In this document: one piece after another, positions 1 through 11,541 of the stretch
Position numbering within the stretch: the stretch's first letter is position 1
How the letters are laid out: each line of letters begins with the position of its first letter
Assembly (NCBI GenBank): GCA_003577005.1
Contig: QEUW01000139.1
Coordinates: 1-27,777 of the forward strand
Reading direction: 5' to 3'
Length of the DNA: 27,777 bases
Source: Chloroflexota bacterium
Lineage (GTDB): Bacteria > Chloroflexota > Anaerolineae > Caldilineales > Caldilineaceae
The notes under the pieces: model-generated
Told to the model about the DNA's origin: nothing
Seen by the model: only the letters and a program-made list of their open reading frames with translations
Databases searched by the model: none
Translations under genes and position numbers: made by a program

Positions 1-57
1 ACTACCCCCGATTCCTTCCCATACACGCGGGGCCGGGCTGCAGCTCCCAACAGCCGT
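1..57. other. window edge, no gene seen
   Basis: This short stretch lies downstream of the minus-strand regulator gene. It is GC-rich and contains no convincing coding start, RNA or repeat. A CAGCCG/CGGC pairing with the adjacent hairpin region is possible but imperfect. Confidence 0.4.
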
Positions 58-80
58 TAGCAGGCCCCAGCGGCCTGTTA
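58..80 (-). terminator. candidate 3' hairpin overlapping the regulator stop codon
   Basis: CAGGCC (61-66) and GGCCTG (72-77) form a perfect 6-bp stem around the 5-base loop CCAGC. It extends by a G.T, an A-T and a T-A pair into the TAA stop of the regulator (78-80, read on the minus strand). No T-tract follows on the minus strand, so this is not a canonical Rho-independent terminator. It could be a stabilising 3' hairpin or chance in GC-rich DNA. Confidence 0.25.
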
Positions 81-2876
81 TGGTGCAGCCTGGAACGGCT
101 CCTGTGGAGACAGGGCATACGCCACGGCCTGTTCCAGCGTCAGCGCTCGCCCGTCGGCCCAGACCATGGCAAAGGCTTCTGCGCTTAGCACGGCGCGTAG
201 GGCCGCCAGCGTTTGCTCAGTGCGGGGGCGGTCACACGACGCTAAAGGAGCGCCGATCGCTTCACGCAACTTGGCGGCAGCGCTCAAAACCTGCCCTGCC
301 CATTCTGCGCTGGACGCCTTCGTCAGAGCCAGTGCGGCCAGGGCCTCTAAGGAGTAAGCAACCCCGCGCAGCTCTTGCAACCGCTGCCTGAGGGTCAGGC
401 TTTCTTGGTGATACGCCCATGCCGCAGCGTATTCCTGCCGATCATAAGCAATCGTGCCCCGGTTGTGCAGAGACTCCGCCAGCCCATACTTGTCACCGAT
501 TTTCCGCTGGATGGCGATACTTTGATCGCACCAGGTCGTCGCCTGGTTGTCGTCGCCCTGCTCGTGGGCCAGGATTGCCAGGCTGCTCAGGACACTGGCA
601 ACCGCCTTGATGTGGCCTGTTTCTTGCGCCAAAGCCAGGCTTGCCTGGAAATCTGCTGCTGCTTGTTGGTCGTGACCTTGTTGGCGCGCCAGTTCGCCGC
701 GATCCAATAACAGCCAGACGAGATCGGCATGATTCTTTAGCTTTTGATAGACCAGCATGCTCTCCTGGTAAAATTGCGCGGCTTGCGGATACGCACCGCG
801 GTACCGGGCAATCGTTCCCATTCGGCGGAACGCCCACCCGATCCCCCGTTCATCCCCTAACTCCTGGTAGATGGCCAGACTCTCTCTGTTCAAGCTTTCT
901 GCCTGATCATAACGGCTTTGGCGCAATGCGATGACGGCCAGGTTGTTGAGGGCCGCGCCAATCCCGATCGGGTTGTTTAACTGGCGATGGATAGCGAGCG
1001 CCTCCTCCGTAAAGGCAATCGCTTGTTCACACTCCCCTTGTATCAACGCCACGTTCCCCAAATTCATCAAAGAGTTCGCAACGCCGCGTGGATCCTCCAA
1101 TTCACGTAATAGCTCTAAACTCTCAGCGTAATAGCGTTTGGCGGTCTCATACTCCCCCTGATCATAGGTCAGATTGCCAGCTCCATGAAGGGCTAACCAG
1201 CGGCTGGCCGGGGGCGCCTCTTCTCGACGGGCCAGCGCTTTTTCCAGCCAACTGCGCCCCTCGCTGAAATAGCCGCGGATGTCCCAAAACCGCCACAGGC
1301 ACCCAGCCATCTCCAAACCGGGTTCTGCCCCCTCGGCAGGCGAAATGTAATAGGTGAGCGCCGCTCTCAGGTTATCGTGTTCCCTATCTAGCCGATCCAG
1401 CCAGGTAGCTATGTTGTCTCGCCATAAGTGGCGCTCCGCTTGCACTGCCAGCGCCAGATAATAGGCGGCATGTCGCCGCTGCACCACCTCCATTTCGCCA
1501 CTCTCGGCCAGCCGCTCCAGCAGATATTCGCGGATCACGCGCAGCAGCCCAAACCGCGGCTCATCCGCCACCTCTGTTTGCTGTTGCAGCAGGCTGTGGT
1601 CAAGCAAAGAGGCCAGCCCCTCTACCACGTCCGGCAGCGCACCATCGGCGTTACAGACGGCCTCCACTGCATCCAACGTGCAGCCGCCCACAAAGATCGC
1701 CAACTGCCGCAACAAGGTCTGTTCTGCTGGCGTCAACAAGGCATAGCTCCAGGCCAGGGTTGCCCGCATTGTCTGTTGCCGAGCGGGTGCGTCCCGGGCA
1801 CCGCCGGTGAGGAATTTCAGTGGGTATGCCAGCCGCGCCAGCATCGCCTGGGGCGAGAGCAGATGGACTCTGGCTGCCGCCAACTCGATGGCCAGCGGTA
1901 GGCCATCCAGACGGTGGCAGAGCTCGGTGATAAGGGGAGCATTCTCCTCCGTGATGACAAAGTCCATTTGTATCGCCTGGGCCCGTTCCACGAACAACTG
2001 CACAGCTGGCGAGTGAGTGATGCGTTCCGCTGCCTTACTTGGGGCCAGCGTCTGGCCTGCGCCGGGATGGAGGTTGGGCAGGGCCAGTGGAGACACAGCA
2101 TAGACATGCTCGCCCCGCAGACGCAAGACCACGCGGCTGGTCGCCAGCACCTTGAGCTGCGGGGCAGCCTCGAGCAACTCGCTGAGCAGCGGCGCGGCCT
2201 GCACGACCTGCTCAAAGTTGTCCAGCACCAACAGCATCTGCCGGTCGCGTAGCGCCGCCTGGAGGCTCGCCGGCAGGGGATCTCCTTCCGTTTCGCGCAC
2301 ACCCACGGTCTGGGTGATGGTCGGGAGCACGAGCGCCGGGTCGTCAAGCGCTGCCAGCGGGACGAAGCAGACCCCCTCGGCAAAGTGGTCGAGCAAGTTG
2401 GCGGCCACCTGCAAGGCCAGGCGTGTTTTGCCCACGCCACCCGGCCCCGTCAAGGTGACCAGGCTCACACCCGGACGCAACAGCAAACTCTGCACAGCCA
2501 TCACCTCCCACTCACGCCCGATGAGCGGGTCGCGCGGCCGTGGCAGATTTCCCGTGGTGAGGGGCAAACGCAGAGCGTGAAAGGGCGGTGGCGGCATCTG
2601 GGCCGGTCGGGTGGCGACCTGGATGGGCACGGGCACCACCTCGCCACCCGGCTCGTCTCTGGCAAAACGAAGAAAGGCGGCCTGTTCCTCAGCCGCAATG
2701 CCCAACGCCTCGGCCAGCTTTTCAGCCAACTGGCGGGAAGGGCGCAGCTCATCCGCCTCGACCTTGCGGATGGTCGAGCCGGCGTACGCTATCTGCTGTC
2801 CCAGTTGAGCCTGCGTAAGGCCGAGGCTGCGCCGGCGCCGTTTGAGCCAACGGCCAAAAGAGAGATCTGCATCCAT
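78..2876 (-). CDS. XRE-type HTH / NB-ARC ATPase / TPR transcriptional regulator (STAND family)
   Basis: This is a 932-residue cytoplasmic signal-transduction ATPase that probably controls transcription. Residues 7-60 form an XRE/Cro helix-turn-helix ([20 protein letters not shown]). Residues 118-350 are an NB-ARC-like ATPase with P-loop GPGGVGKT (144-151), Walker B LLVLDN (215-220), an ATSR motif (245-248) and GLPLA (325-329). Seven TPRs follow at an exact 40-residue spacing (about 561-852), and a C-terminal helical segment ends at [12 protein letters not shown]. The ATG at 2876 is chosen because the HTH begins immediately after it. The frame is open upstream to 3572, but that extension has no domain and is low-complexity. 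A run of nine G lies just upstream, in the ribosome-binding position. In such proteins the ATPase is a switch and the TPRs sense a ligand or protein; the target here is inferred only from divergence with the giant genes at 3349 and 16513. Confidence 0.93.
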   Translation of the reverse strand: MDADLSFGRWLKRRRRSLGLTQAQLGQQIAYAGSTIRKVEADELRPSRQLAEKLAEALGIAAEEQAAFLRFARDEPGGEVVPVPIQVATRPAQMPPPPFHALRLPLTTGNLPRPRDPLIGREWEVMAVQSLLLRPGVSLVTLTGPGGVGKTRLALQVAANLLDHFAEGVCFVPLAALDDPALVLPTITQTVGVRETEGDPLPASLQAALRDRQMLLVLDNFEQVVQAAPLLSELLEAAPQLKVLATSRVVLRLRGEHVYAVSPLALPNLHPGAGQTLAPSKAAERITHSPAVQLFVERAQAIQMDFVITEENAPLITELCHRLDGLPLAIELAAARVHLLSPQAMLARLAYPLKFLTGGARDAPARQQTMRATLAWSYALLTPAEQTLLRQLAIFVGGCTLDAVEAVCNADGALPDVVEGLASLLDHSLLQQQTEVADEPRFGLLRVIREYLLERLAESGEMEVVQRRHAAYYLALAVQAERHLWRDNIATWLDRLDREHDNLRAALTYYISPAEGAEPGLEMAGCLWRFWDIRGYFSEGRSWLEKALARREEAPPASRWLALHGAGNLTYDQGEYETAKRYYAESLELLRELEDPRGVANSLMNLGNVALIQGECEQAIAFTEEALAIHRQLNNPIGIGAALNNLAVIALRQSRYDQAESLNRESLAIYQELGDERGIGWAFRRMGTIARYRGAYPQAAQFYQESMLVYQKLKNHADLVWLLLDRGELARQQGHDQQAAADFQASLALAQETGHIKAVASVLSSLAILAHEQGDDNQATTWCDQSIAIQRKIGDKYGLAESLHNRGTIAYDRQEYAAAWAYHQESLTLRQRLQELRGVAYSLEALAALALTKASSAEWAGQVLSAAAKLREAIGAPLASCDRPRTEQTLAALRAVLSAEAFAMVWADGRALTLEQAVAYALSPQEPFQAAP

Positions 2877-2890
2877 TGCCACCCCCCCCC
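2877..2890 (-). promoter_or_regulatory. G-tract ribosome-binding region of the regulator
   Basis: Read on the minus strand, a run of nine G (plus-strand C-run 2882-2890) is followed by TGGCA and then ATG. It is the only G-rich Shine-Dalgarno-like element near the chosen start. A GTG two codons before the ATG is an alternative start. Length changes in this homopolymer would alter translation initiation but not the reading frame from the ATG. Confidence 0.4.
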
Positions 2891-2921
2891 ATTCTGAAAC
2901 GGGCGCCAGGGGCCACACCCA

Positions 2922-3149
2922 CTGATACAAGATGGAAATCGAGCCACAGATTGCGCAGATTTCACCGATTTTGACCCACGCCAGTCCGCCGCACCAGCCG
3001 AATCTGCGGTCTATTTTCAGAAGAAACGTGATGTCCTGCTGATACAGATAATGATGGAAATCGATCCGCAGAGCACGCAGATTTTGCTCCACGCCAATCC
3101 GCCGGAGTGCCCCCTGGGCCCCAGCGAATCTACGGTCTGTTTTCAGAAT
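2922..3149. repeat. imperfect tandem direct repeat, two copies (2922-3022 and 3039-3149)
   Basis: Both copies begin CTGATACA and end with TTTTCAGAA, with starts 117 bp apart. In order they share GATGGAAATCGA (2931-2942 and 3053-3064), GCAGATTT, CACGCCA, TCCGCCG, CCAGC or CCAGCC, and GAATCT-CGGTCT with single differences. The CACAGATT-GCAGATTT word resembles dispersed intergenic repeats that I recall from many bacterial genomes. It could be a dispersed element that landed twice, or a regulatory repeat serving the divergent promoters. Confidence 0.75.
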
Positions 3150-3348
3150 AGGCACATCTGCCGCTCGGGCAGTCGGAAAGCACGTCTGCTCTATTATATC
3201 ACACCTATTCCCGCTTTTTCTCGCGCTTTTTCTCCCGCTCAGCGGGTTATGTTGGTGGCTCATTTGTGGTTCAATCGAAATGCCACTGTTCATCGCAAAA
3301 CGAGGTTGACTGGTAAATGATAATCTTATCCAAAAGGCGGGGGTAGGT

Positions 3349-6300
3349 ATGGTCTTCAAATTTAGAACCCTTTTGGCCTGCGCAGTCTTGATATGCATTG
3401 GCCTGCTCATGCTGGCCAATACAGGTGCATCAGTAACCAAGGCGGCTATGTCGACCGCACCGCTTATCCAGGGTTCTCCCACTTGTAGCGTCGATTGTTT
3501 CCAGGTCGAACTCTTTAGCGCCGTGGACAACGGGGACAATACGACCACCCTCACCTGGCGGATAACAGTCAATTGCTCGCCAGCGCTGAGTTACGTCGCC
3601 ATTGAGGTGCCGGCCGGCGTGACCGTCACTACGCCTGCCAATAAGAGCACCTATACCTCACCCGGTGAACGCGAGTACACGGTGCAGAACCTCACCAACA
3701 ACCCGTTCCGCTCCATCAAGTTCAATGTGGTTAGCGAGGGCATCCGCAATGGCGCCAGCGATCTCTTCACCTATACCATCACGGGCGCCTTCAACCCCGA
3801 TGCGTCCCTGCGCATCCAGATGAAGGCGGCCACCAATACGAAAATGCTCACCTTCACACCTGGCGTCTGCCTGGCCCCGCCTACGCCGACTCCCACCGAT
3901 ACACCCACGCCAACAGCGACATCCACACCGACGGACACAGCAACCCCTGCCGAGACGCCGACGGACACGGCAACCCCTACGAATACACCGAGCGATGAGC
4001 CGGCGGCCACCGCCACATCGACAGCAACACCGACCGACACCCCCGAAGGCGCACCGACGGCCACTGCTACTGCGCCTTCTCAATTTTCCGAGCGCGGCGT
4101 GATCGCTGGCGAAGTGTATAACGATGCCACCGGTCTACCGCTGGCCGGCGCCACGATCCAGTTATTGAAACTCAATGGGCAGGCGCCCAACCCGGCTGTG
4201 CCGGCGGTGACCAGTGACGAGCGCGGGCGCTTCTTTCTCACCAGCGCGGCGGGTGCGGCGCAGTTGCGCATCACCAAGATCGGCTATACCTCTGCCGGGC
4301 GCAGCGTGGCGGTCGTCGCGGGTCGCCGCACCAGCCCCTTCGATATTCGCCTGACGCCGCTGGATGGCAACGGCGCCGCCATTTCGGCGTTGGTCGGCGG
4401 CACGGTCAGCAACGCTACCGGAGATACCACCCTCACGGTGCCGCCCTTTGCCCTCCCGACCAACACATCTATCTTTGTCACCCGCCTGAGCGGACAGAGC
4501 TTGGCCGACCGGCTGCCGCGCGGCTGGTCGCCCGTGGTGGCGGTGGATGTCACCCCCGGCGACCTGACCTTTGCCTCGCCGGCCATGCTCAGTGTCAGCA
4601 GTCCACCGGCCCTCGCCGCCGACGCCGCCGTCGTTGTCGCTCGTTGGAACGCACCGGCAGCGGCCTGGTACGCGCTCGGAACGGCTGCCCGCAGCGCTGG
4701 CGGCGCAACGCTCCAATTTGCGCTCACCCAGTCCGGGCACTATGCGTTGGTCCTTGCCGACACCGGCCCAAACAGCCCGCCGGCGCCCGTGGTGGGGCAG
4801 CCGCTGACGGCTGCGGCGACGGCGGCGTTGCCGGCTACCGTCCAGGCGCAGATCGAACCGTCCCCGCGCATCCTCCTGGCGCAGCCCGATGTGCGTGCCC
4901 AGGTGAGCCTTGCCGTCAATGCCGCCACCGATATGCAGAGCGGCGAACCGCTGCAACTGGCCCTGCGCGAGAGCTACACCTTTACCGGGAACGTCCATCT
5001 CTTTGCCGGGCAGATGACCCAGGACTTTACGCTCTATGCCTTTCCCGCCGGCCAGCGCCATCTCCAGGCCGCCCTGGTGGCCAGCCCCTCGCGCACCGTC
5101 TCATTCGACCGGCTGCGCACCGGCGCCATCGACCTGGCCGCCCACGCCCCCGTCACCATTGGCGAACCGGTGGGCGTGGTGCTGACGCCAGGCGGTGGCC
5201 GCGTCAGCGGGCCGGATGGCGCTGAGGTGCTGATCCCGCCGGACGCTGTGGCGGTGGACCTGCCCGTGCTGCTCTCGTCCATCCCTGCCGGCCAGTTGCC
5301 GGTTGGTGTGCCGGCCGGGGTGAGCCTGATCGCCGCGCTGCAACTGGAACTGGCCGGCGCGCCCCTCGCCCTGCCGGCGGTGCTGAGCGTGCCAGCGCCA
5401 ACGGGTCTCACCGCGCAAGACCAGATCTTGGTGGCTCAGGTCATCGAAGCCAACGAGTTGAGCTATCTCGCCCTGGTGGCGACCGCACAACTGAACGACG
5501 GCACGTTGACAGCGACCATTGACCCCTTTGGCGACCAGCGCTTGACCCTGCCCGGCATCCGCAGCGAGGGCGTCTATCTCTTCCTGCGCGCCTTGAATCC
5601 CGTCGGCTTTATCAGCGGCAGCGTGGCTGACAGCCAGAATCAACTGTTGGCCGGCGCGCTGGTCACAGTCGATACCTTCCCGTTGGCGGCCCAGGCCGGC
5701 AGCGCCGGGCAGTATGCGCTGGCCGCCGCCGCGGGTGCGGCCCAGGTGACGGCGCTCGACCCCCAAACGCAAGATACCCAGAGCGGCAGCGCAATGGTGG
5801 AGGCCAATGCGCTGGTTGCGCTCGATTTTGGCATCGTGCCCACACCGCCCGCGGTTGTCTCGGTCAACCCGGCCGCCGGCAGCGCCACAGCCCCCCTCAC
5901 CACAACGGTCAGCGTGGTCTTTTCGCGACCGGTGGAACGGGCCAGCGTCACGACCGGCGCGGTCACACTGTACAGCCCGGCCGGACCGGTCGATGGCACG
6001 TTGACCCTGGCGCCCGGCGACCAGATCGCCACCTTCCGCCCGCAAAACTTTTTGCGCTCCAAGACCAGCTATACCGTGACGGTGACCACGGCCATCCGCG
6101 ACCGAAACGGCCGCGCCCTGGCCGCGCCCTTTGTCGCCCACTTTACCACCCTCAACCAGGAGGCGCCGCCCCCACCGCCCGCCGGAGCGCTCAGCGCCAC
6201 CATTCCCAATGCCGCCGGCTTCTCGACCGTGACCGGCAGCCAGGGCACGGCGCAACCGGATTGGCTGGTCATCATCCGCAACCTGCGCACCAGTGCCCTG

Positions 6301-9300
6301 ACGACGGTGCAGCCAGGGAACGACGGCAGCTTTAGCGCCCAGGTGGCCGCGCTCAAGAGCGACAAGCTCGAACTGGTGTTGCGCGACGAGGATGGCCGCG
6401 AAACACGCGTCCCCCTGCCACCCTTTCAAGACCCCGACGGCAGCACCGTGGTCGGGGCCGAGGGCGGTACGGTCACCGGCCAGGGCGACGTCTTTGTCGC
6501 CATCGACCCTGGCTCGCTGCCCGATGGCACGGTGGTCAAGGTGGAGCCGGTCACGGTGGACCAACTGCCGTTAGCGCCGCCGGACGGCGCCACCTATAAC
6601 TTGCCCTTTGTCGGCGGGCTGAAGGTAGACCTGAGTGGAGTCACCCCGGCCCACTATGTCGATGTGGGCATCCCCGCACCCGCCGGCGCCACCCCGGATG
6701 ATACTGTGTTGGTGGCGCGGGCGATGACCTTGACCCAGGCCACTACCATCACCAATGGAGCTATCGTCTGGCATTTCATCGACCGGGCACACCTGGAGAA
6801 TGGCAAGTATGTCACTGCTTCGCCTCCGTTTCCCGGTGTTTTTGCCGAGAGTACGATCGCCTTCTTCCGGCCCACCGACATCATCGCGCCAGGGCCCAAT
6901 AATACGCTCGAAACTGTCCCCAGCGGCGACGATGTGTTCAGCGAACGCTACACGGCTGCCGGGCCGATGCCTGTTATCGCGGCTGGACCCGACGGCGTCT
7001 TGCAGAGCCAACCCATCGACCCCACCGACGACCGCCGCCAGCCCGAGTGTATGAGCTTTATGACCCAGAAATTCAGCTTCCGGCTCAACGCCATTATCGG
7101 ACCGTTCGGCATACCCTTCTTCTACCCTGCACTGGGCCAGGGTGAAGCAGTCATGGTAGCCTACTGCAACCAGCCTTTGCTGGTGCGGGTGGTGGCGCCT
7201 GACACCGGGCAGATCCTCCTGGAGACCACCCAAGTCGCGCCGCCGGGGCGCAACCAGATCGTCTCGCTCTCCCAACGGCTGAGCGATGACAACGCCGCTC
7301 CCCAAATTGTGAGCAGCGAGCTGCCCACCGACCTCTATGCCGACGCCCAGGAAGTGGTGATCACCTTCTCGGAGCCCATGGATGAGGCGTCGCTCCGGCA
7401 GCACTTCCTTGTGCGCGACAGCGGCGGCTATACCGTCACCGGCACGGTCGAGGTGCTCTTCCAAAACACCGTGGCGCAATTCCGCCCGCGGGCAGCGCTG
7501 CGCCTGGGCGAGCCGTACCGGGTCGAGCTGGATGGTGTCACCGATTTTGCCGGCAACCCTTTGAACGCAGCGCCCCTGACCTTTACCCGGGCTGCCCCGC
7601 GCTCCATTGGCGAGGTGCGCCTCAACCAGGCTATTGCCGATGCGCTCACCAAGTGTGTAAACGTCACCAGCTGTTACACGGCCGGCCAGGATGTGGCGGT
7701 TTACGGCAATACCATGTTTATTGCCAACGGCATCCGCACGCGCGATGAACAGTATTTGGACCCGCAAAATCTCCGGCGCTTGCTGGTGGTGGACACCAGC
7801 AACCCGGCGGCGCCACAGCTCATTGGCTGGCACGCCACCACCACCAACCCCAAGGCGCTGGCCCTGGTCCACGATGTGGACTTTCGCTACACCGATGGCG
7901 CCAACGCCGAGCGCCAGTTCCAGGGCGACCTGCTGGTCGTTGTCGGTGGCGGGGACAGCACCTCGCCCAGCGCGCTCAACAGCGAACTGGAACTCTACGA
8001 TGTGACCGCCTGTGTGACGCGCACCCCGGCGCTGACGAATTGTCTGGACCCGTCGCTCGACCCCCTGAAGGGCCTCAAGTTCCTTTCCACTTCGGTCGGC
8101 GAAATCCAGCGGTTGGGGGTGCCCCCAGACCCCGGTGTGGTCAAAGAGATCGCAATCTTCCACCAGCCGATCACGGTCATGCGCAACGGGCAGCCCGTGC
8201 GCGATGACACAGCGGTGGCCTATGTGGTCGTCGTGCCGATTGGTCTGGAGGCCATCGACCTGACGACAGCCTTCAATACCGACAGCACGGCGCCTGACCG
8301 TTTTGGGATCGATGGCCTCTATCGCGGCGCGTTCTTTGATGTGGCGGTGCTCAAAAACAGCGTGGTCGCTGCCGAAGAGCCAGCGGGCAGCAGCCCTCGC
8401 CTGCGTCTCTTTAGCGCCAGTCTGGTGGCCGGCGAGGATATTCCGCTGCCGCGCGCCTTCCGCAACACTGCTGGCGCCGACTTCTCCTTTGATATCGACC
8501 GTGACGGCAACCGCGGCCTGGGCGAGGACCAGGACGACGACCCCCTGCGCGGGGTGGATGAGATCTTCGACCTGGCGCTGGTTGCCAGCGGTGGTCGCGT
8601 TACAGCGGATGGCCGGGGTGAACTCTATGTCATCGACGTGACGCCCCAACATATCCCCGAGCATACGCAGCCGTTGCTGAGCAGCGACCCGGCTGCTACC
8701 CACCCGCGCATCATCTCCCGCATCCCCTTGCCTGGCTCGGCCTTCGATGTCTGCGTCGATGCGGCCAGCCGGCTGGCCTATGTGGATGTGATCGGGCACG
8801 GCCTCGCCCTGGTCGACCTCACCCATCTACTGGATGTGATCCGCGGCGAGTTCTCGGGCTGGACCAAGCTGGACGCCAACCAGGACGGTCTGGACGACCG
8901 TATTCTCTCTCTTTTCCAAAATGGCAGCAACACGGCGCAGAACTTGAAAGGGTTGGCCTGTGCGAGCAAGGCCACGGCCAGCAACGGCGTCACCTATGTC
9001 AACTGGGAGAAGAACGGGCCTGAGGCCATCGGCTTCTTCCGCCTCTCCGCCACCTCGCCGGTCTTTCTCAAGACCGACATCGATGTGATCAACAAGCAGA
9101 GCTGCGAACAAAGCGCCGACATCAAGTTCTTCCTCAGCCAGCCCGCCGATGTGACGATCACGGTCGATGGCACGGTGATCGAAGTTGCCGGCAACCTCTT
9201 GCCCGGTGGCGGCAGCACGGTGGCCCGCCCGGTGCAGAATATCCGCTTCCCGGCCGGCGACTTTGCCCTGCCCATCCCACCCAACGTGGCGGCTGGGCCC

Positions 9301-11541
9301 GGCCAACATGCGTTTCGGATCCATGCCGTCTTCCAGCCCGGCGCGCCGCCCATCGAGCAGACCTTTGAGGGCGTGATCCAGCGCGAGATCGTCAAACATG
9401 CCGCACTCCCGCTCGGCCACACCATGGTCGAGGGGGTGGACCTGTGGGACGGCCATCTCACCCACAGCAGCCAGGACCTCAAGATCCCCGGTCGTGGCCT
9501 CTCATTGGAGCTTGTGCGCGGGTACAGCAGCACTGGCAACGACGCCAGCGGGCCGATGGGAGCCGGCTGGAACTATAACTATGATGTGCGCCTGGTGCAT
9601 GACAATTGCAACCGCTACACCATCATCGGCGGGGAAGGCACCGGCAACAGCTTTACTAACCCGCACAGCGACCCGGCCAAAGCCGCCCTCTTTACCTCGC
9701 CGCTCTTCCAGGTGGCGGACGATGCGCGCTTCCTCGACCCGCAGTTTGGCTACCACTCGACCTTGATCGAAGACCCCGAGCCCGGAGGCGACTCCAAATA
9801 TGACTTCTTCACCAAGGCGCATGTCCGCTATCACTTCGAGCGCGAACCACGGCTGGACGGGGAAGTCTACACCCTGCGCTTTATCGAGGAGCCCAACGGC
9901 AACCGCATCACGCTGGACTATGGCATCGATGGCGATACGGCCACGCTGGACAGGGTGACCGATGCCTCAGGCCGCTCGCTCAACTTTACCTACCGCGAGA
10001 TTTTCGCCAGCCCGCGCATTGTCCATGTCACGGCCGATGTACAGGAGGATGGCCTCAATATCGACATCGACTATGGCTATGATGGGGTCGGTAATCTGGT
10101 GGCCGTCACCCGCACGACGCCTTCTGCCTATGCTGGCTTTGGCTTCAACGACCAACGGGTAGAGCGCTACACCTATTCCACCCGCAACCCAAACGACCCC
10201 AACGACCCAACGGTGGATGAACACAACCTGACGAGCTACCGGGACCCCAACGGCAACCTGACCAGCTATGTCTATTATGCGGACAGCGACACCATCCCAG
10301 ACTGGCAGCCATCCTTCCTGGTGGCCAAACACGAGTTTGTCAAAGAGGTGCGGCAGCCGGAAGGCGTGACCACGGCCTTCACCTACGACCTCAGCAGCGG
10401 CCCCGGTGACCCGCACAAGCGCACGGTGAGCGCCCGCCGGCCCGGTGTGGCGGCCACACGCTACACCCTCAATGAGTATGGGGCGACGGTCAAGATCGAA
10501 GCGCCGCTGGGCAAGACCACCACGACCATCTGGTGTACCAATGCGCCGCTCCACGCCTTCTGCAATGGACGGCTCGACGTGGTGGCCGCTGCCGAGATCG
10601 ACGCGCTGGGCCGCACCTACCGGTACGAGTACGATGACCTGGGCAATCTGGTCAAGGAGACCATTGATTTCAGCACCATCACCGACTCCACCATTGCCCC
10701 GGTGCTCGACCGCAACGGCCAGCCGGTCAACTCGATCACGCGTAGCTACACCTATGATGCGCTCTTCAGCCGGATGACGAGCTCGACCGATGCCGAGGGC
10801 AACACGACCTTTTACTGCATCGACAGCCCCTTGTCGCCCCCACCCGGTTCGCCCTGCGTGGCGACAACAGGCAAAACCGGCAATCTGCTGGCTATCATCG
10901 ACGCCGAAGGCAATCGCACCAGCTACGGCTATGATGCTCATGGCCTTGTGCGTTCGCTCACCGACCCGCGCGGCAATGTGACGCGCTACACGGACTACGA
11001 CGCCTACGGCAATCCGCTCGTGGTCATTGGGCCGACGGGCAATACCCTCACCAATGCCTATGACCGTCGCAGCCGGCTGTTCGAGACCTATGACAGCTTT
11101 GGCCACCACACCCAGTACCGCTACGACGGGCTGGACCGTACCATCGAGGAACAGCGGCTCAATGACCGCAGCCAGACAGATGAGCGGGGTGCGCCACAGA
11201 TCATCAAATATCGCTACCATCCCAACGGCGAGCTCAAGACCCTCATCGATGGGCTCAATCAGGTGACCGAGTATCAGTACGATGGCCTGAACCGGCGTAC
11301 AGCGGTCACCGAACGCGGCGTCCGCCAGGCAGTTGGCCCGGCGCGTGATCTCCCGCCTCAGCAGATCTTCTACGACGCCAACAGCAATGTCGTGGGCGAG
11401 ATCGACGCCCGCGGGGTAGAGCGCAAATATAGCTACGACGCAACACGACGACCTATGTCTATGACGGTCTCTATCGGCTGGTCGAAACGCGCCTGCCCTT
11501 CAGCCATGCGTTCCCTGCCGTGCCGTTCCAGCAGGCCATGA
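3349..11541 (+). CDS. giant secreted Rhs/YD-repeat protein, N-terminal part (frame-broken)
   Basis: This is the first 2.7 kilo-residues of an Rhs-type polymorphic-toxin-like exoprotein. The start ATG is preceded by GGGGG and followed by a signal peptide (KFR, then hydrophobic residues 7-23). In order: a Cys-containing beta domain (residues about 43-174), a Thr-Pro linker (177-244), a carboxypeptidase-regulatory-like domain (about 248-341), ZU5-like beta domains (from about 350, 615 and 1040), a second regulatory-like domain (about 750-830), SbsA-type Ig domains (about 833-935 and 1317-1415), and a propeller or LVIVD-like region (about 1416-1900) with Asp-rich calcium-loop-like motifs. An Rhs entry domain (DUF6531-like, from about 2025) leads into YD repeats. 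The true product ends at 11441: the last 33 codons after YSYDA are out of frame and stop at 11541. Frame-correct coding continues in the next entry. Exported, probably surface-bound. Confidence 0.9.
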   Translation: MVFKFRTLLACAVLICIGLLMLANTGASVTKAAMSTAPLIQGSPTCSVDCFQVELFSAVDNGDNTTTLTWRITVNCSPALSYVAIEVPAGVTVTTPANKSTYTSPGEREYTVQNLTNNPFRSIKFNVVSEGIRNGASDLFTYTITGAFNPDASLRIQMKAATNTKMLTFTPGVCLAPPTPTPTDTPTPTATSTPTDTATPAETPTDTATPTNTPSDEPAATATSTATPTDTPEGAPTATATAPSQFSERGVIAGEVYNDATGLPLAGATIQLLKLNGQAPNPAVPAVTSDERGRFFLTSAAGAAQLRITKIGYTSAGRSVAVVAGRRTSPFDIRLTPLDGNGAAISALVGGTVSNATGDTTLTVPPFALPTNTSIFVTRLSGQSLADRLPRGWSPVVAVDVTPGDLTFASPAMLSVSSPPALAADAAVVVARWNAPAAAWYALGTAARSAGGATLQFALTQSGHYALVLADTGPNSPPAPVVGQPLTAAATAALPATVQAQIEPSPRILLAQPDVRAQVSLAVNAATDMQSGEPLQLALRESYTFTGNVHLFAGQMTQDFTLYAFPAGQRHLQAALVASPSRTVSFDRLRTGAIDLAAHAPVTIGEPVGVVLTPGGGRVSGPDGAEVLIPPDAVAVDLPVLLSSIPAGQLPVGVPAGVSLIAALQLELAGAPLALPAVLSVPAPTGLTAQDQILVAQVIEANELSYLALVATAQLNDGTLTATIDPFGDQRLTLPGIRSEGVYLFLRALNPVGFISGSVADSQNQLLAGALVTVDTFPLAAQAGSAGQYALAAAAGAAQVTALDPQTQDTQSGSAMVEANALVALDFGIVPTPPAVVSVNPAAGSATAPLTTTVSVVFSRPVERASVTTGAVTLYSPAGPVDGTLTLAPGDQIATFRPQNFLRSKTSYTVTVTTAIRDRNGRALAAPFVAHFTTLNQEAPPPPPAGALSATIPNAAGFSTVTGSQGTAQPDWLVIIRNLRTSALTTVQPGNDGSFSAQVAALKSDKLELVLRDEDGRETRVPLPPFQDPDGSTVVGAEGGTVTGQGDVFVAIDPGSLPDGTVVKVEPVTVDQLPLAPPDGATYNLPFVGGLKVDLSGVTPAHYVDVGIPAPAGATPDDTVLVARAMTLTQATTITNGAIVWHFIDRAHLENGKYVTASPPFPGVFAESTIAFFRPTDIIAPGPNNTLETVPSGDDVFSERYTAAGPMPVIAAGPDGVLQSQPIDPTDDRRQPECMSFMTQKFSFRLNAIIGPFGIPFFYPALGQGEAVMVAYCNQPLLVRVVAPDTGQILLETTQVAPPGRNQIVSLSQRLSDDNAAPQIVSSELPTDLYADAQEVVITFSEPMDEASLRQHFLVRDSGGYTVTGTVEVLFQNTVAQFRPRAALRLGEPYRVELDGVTDFAGNPLNAAPLTFTRAAPRSIGEVRLNQAIADALTKCVNVTSCYTAGQDVAVYGNTMFIANGIRTRDEQYLDPQNLRRLLVVDTSNPAAPQLIGWHATTTNPKALALVHDVDFRYTDGANAERQFQGDLLVVVGGGDSTSPSALNSELELYDVTACVTRTPALTNCLDPSLDPLKGLKFLSTSVGEIQRLGVPPDPGVVKEIAIFHQPITVMRNGQPVRDDTAVAYVVVVPIGLEAIDLTTAFNTDSTAPDRFGIDGLYRGAFFDVAVLKNSVVAAEEPAGSSPRLRLFSASLVAGEDIPLPRAFRNTAGADFSFDIDRDGNRGLGEDQDDDPLRGVDEIFDLALVASGGRVTADGRGELYVIDVTPQHIPEHTQPLLSSDPAATHPRIISRIPLPGSAFDVCVDAASRLAYVDVIGHGLALVDLTHLLDVIRGEFSGWTKLDANQDGLDDRILSLFQNGSNTAQNLKGLACASKATASNGVTYVNWEKNGPEAIGFFRLSATSPVFLKTDIDVINKQSCEQSADIKFFLSQPADVTITVDGTVIEVAGNLLPGGGSTVARPVQNIRFPAGDFALPIPPNVAAGPGQHAFRIHAVFQPGAPPIEQTFEGVIQREIVKHAALPLGHTMVEGVDLWDGHLTHSSQDLKIPGRGLSLELVRGYSSTGNDASGPMGAGWNYNYDVRLVHDNCNRYTIIGGEGTGNSFTNPHSDPAKAALFTSPLFQVADDARFLDPQFGYHSTLIEDPEPGGDSKYDFFTKAHVRYHFEREPRLDGEVYTLRFIEEPNGNRITLDYGIDGDTATLDRVTDASGRSLNFTYREIFASPRIVHVTADVQEDGLNIDIDYGYDGVGNLVAVTRTTPSAYAGFGFNDQRVERYTYSTRNPNDPNDPTVDEHNLTSYRDPNGNLTSYVYYADSDTIPDWQPSFLVAKHEFVKEVRQPEGVTTAFTYDLSSGPGDPHKRTVSARRPGVAATRYTLNEYGATVKIEAPLGKTTTTIWCTNAPLHAFCNGRLDVVAAAEIDALGRTYRYEYDDLGNLVKETIDFSTITDSTIAPVLDRNGQPVNSITRSYTYDALFSRMTSSTDAEGNTTFYCIDSPLSPPPGSPCVATTGKTGNLLAIIDAEGNRTSYGYDAHGLVRSLTDPRGNVTRYTDYDAYGNPLVVIGPTGNTLTNAYDRRSRLFETYDSFGHHTQYRYDGLDRTIEEQRLNDRSQTDERGAPQIIKYRYHPNGELKTLIDGLNQVTEYQYDGLNRRTAVTERGVRQAVGPARDLPPQQIFYDANSNVVGEIDARGVERKYSYDATRRPMSMTVSIGWSKRACPSAMRSLPCRSSRP
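3877..4080 (+). repeat. Thr-Pro/Asp low-complexity linker
   Basis: Sixty-eight codons of degenerate TPT, TDTPT and TAT units form an extended extracellular spacer between the first beta domain and the first regulatory-like domain. The nucleotide units vary synonymously, so it is a protein linker and not a perfect microsatellite. Such linkers are frequent in exported Chloroflexota proteins. Confidence 0.85.
9409..10004 (+). other. Rhs entry domain (DUF6531-like) of the giant Rhs protein
   Basis: The translation includes [15 protein letters not shown], then [19 protein letters not shown] and [15 protein letters not shown]. This is the usual pattern at the start of an Rhs shell: a motif announcing the cargo cage, G-x-G-W-x-x-x-Y, then the first beta hairpins. 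It marks the junction between the adhesive front and the YD-repeat cage. Confidence 0.75.

Larger units (their letters stand above)
2877..3348. other. divergent intergenic region between regulator and giant Rhs gene
   Basis: This 472-bp region should contain the promoters of both divergent genes. It holds a two-copy imperfect direct repeat (annotated separately), a small inverted repeat CTGCC-GCTCG-GGCAG (3158-3172) and AT-rich patches (CTATTATATC at 3191-3200; GATAATCTTATC at 3319-3330). No -35/-10 pair with good spacing is clear. TTGACT at 3306 is too close to GATAAT at 3319. Short ORFs here have no recognisable content. Confidence 0.6.

Noticed and set aside
3306..3324. TTGACT plus GATAAT as the promoter of the giant Rhs gene
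   Set aside because: The spacing between the two hexamers is only 7 bases, far below the usual 16-18.
3370..3384. Lipobox (LLAC) making the Rhs protein a lipoprotein
   Set aside because: The Cys is residue 11, before most of the hydrophobic core, so signal peptidase II cleavage there is implausible.
2877..3572. N-terminal extension of the regulator by 232 codons
   Set aside because: The extension has no domain, runs through the intergenic repeat and overlaps the signal peptide region of the divergent giant; the HTH starts right after the ATG at 2876.
3877..4080. CRISPR-like or microsatellite repeat
   Set aside because: Units are 3-6 codons with synonymous variation, in frame, encoding a Thr-Pro linker; no constant repeat with unique spacers.
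6571..8826. Long antisense ORF of 751 codons, and similar ones at 5101-6564, 9967-11220, 17893-19419 and 26140-27591
   Set aside because: They lie opposite clearly coding sequence with recognisable domains, have no domain signature, and show the biased His/Arg/Gly/Asp composition typical of antisense shadows in GC-rich genes.
11430..11541. Programmed -1 ribosomal frameshift joining the two Rhs ORFs
   Set aside because: No X-XXY-YYZ slippery heptamer and no clear downstream stem near 11441; a single-base deletion explains the exact repeat register better.
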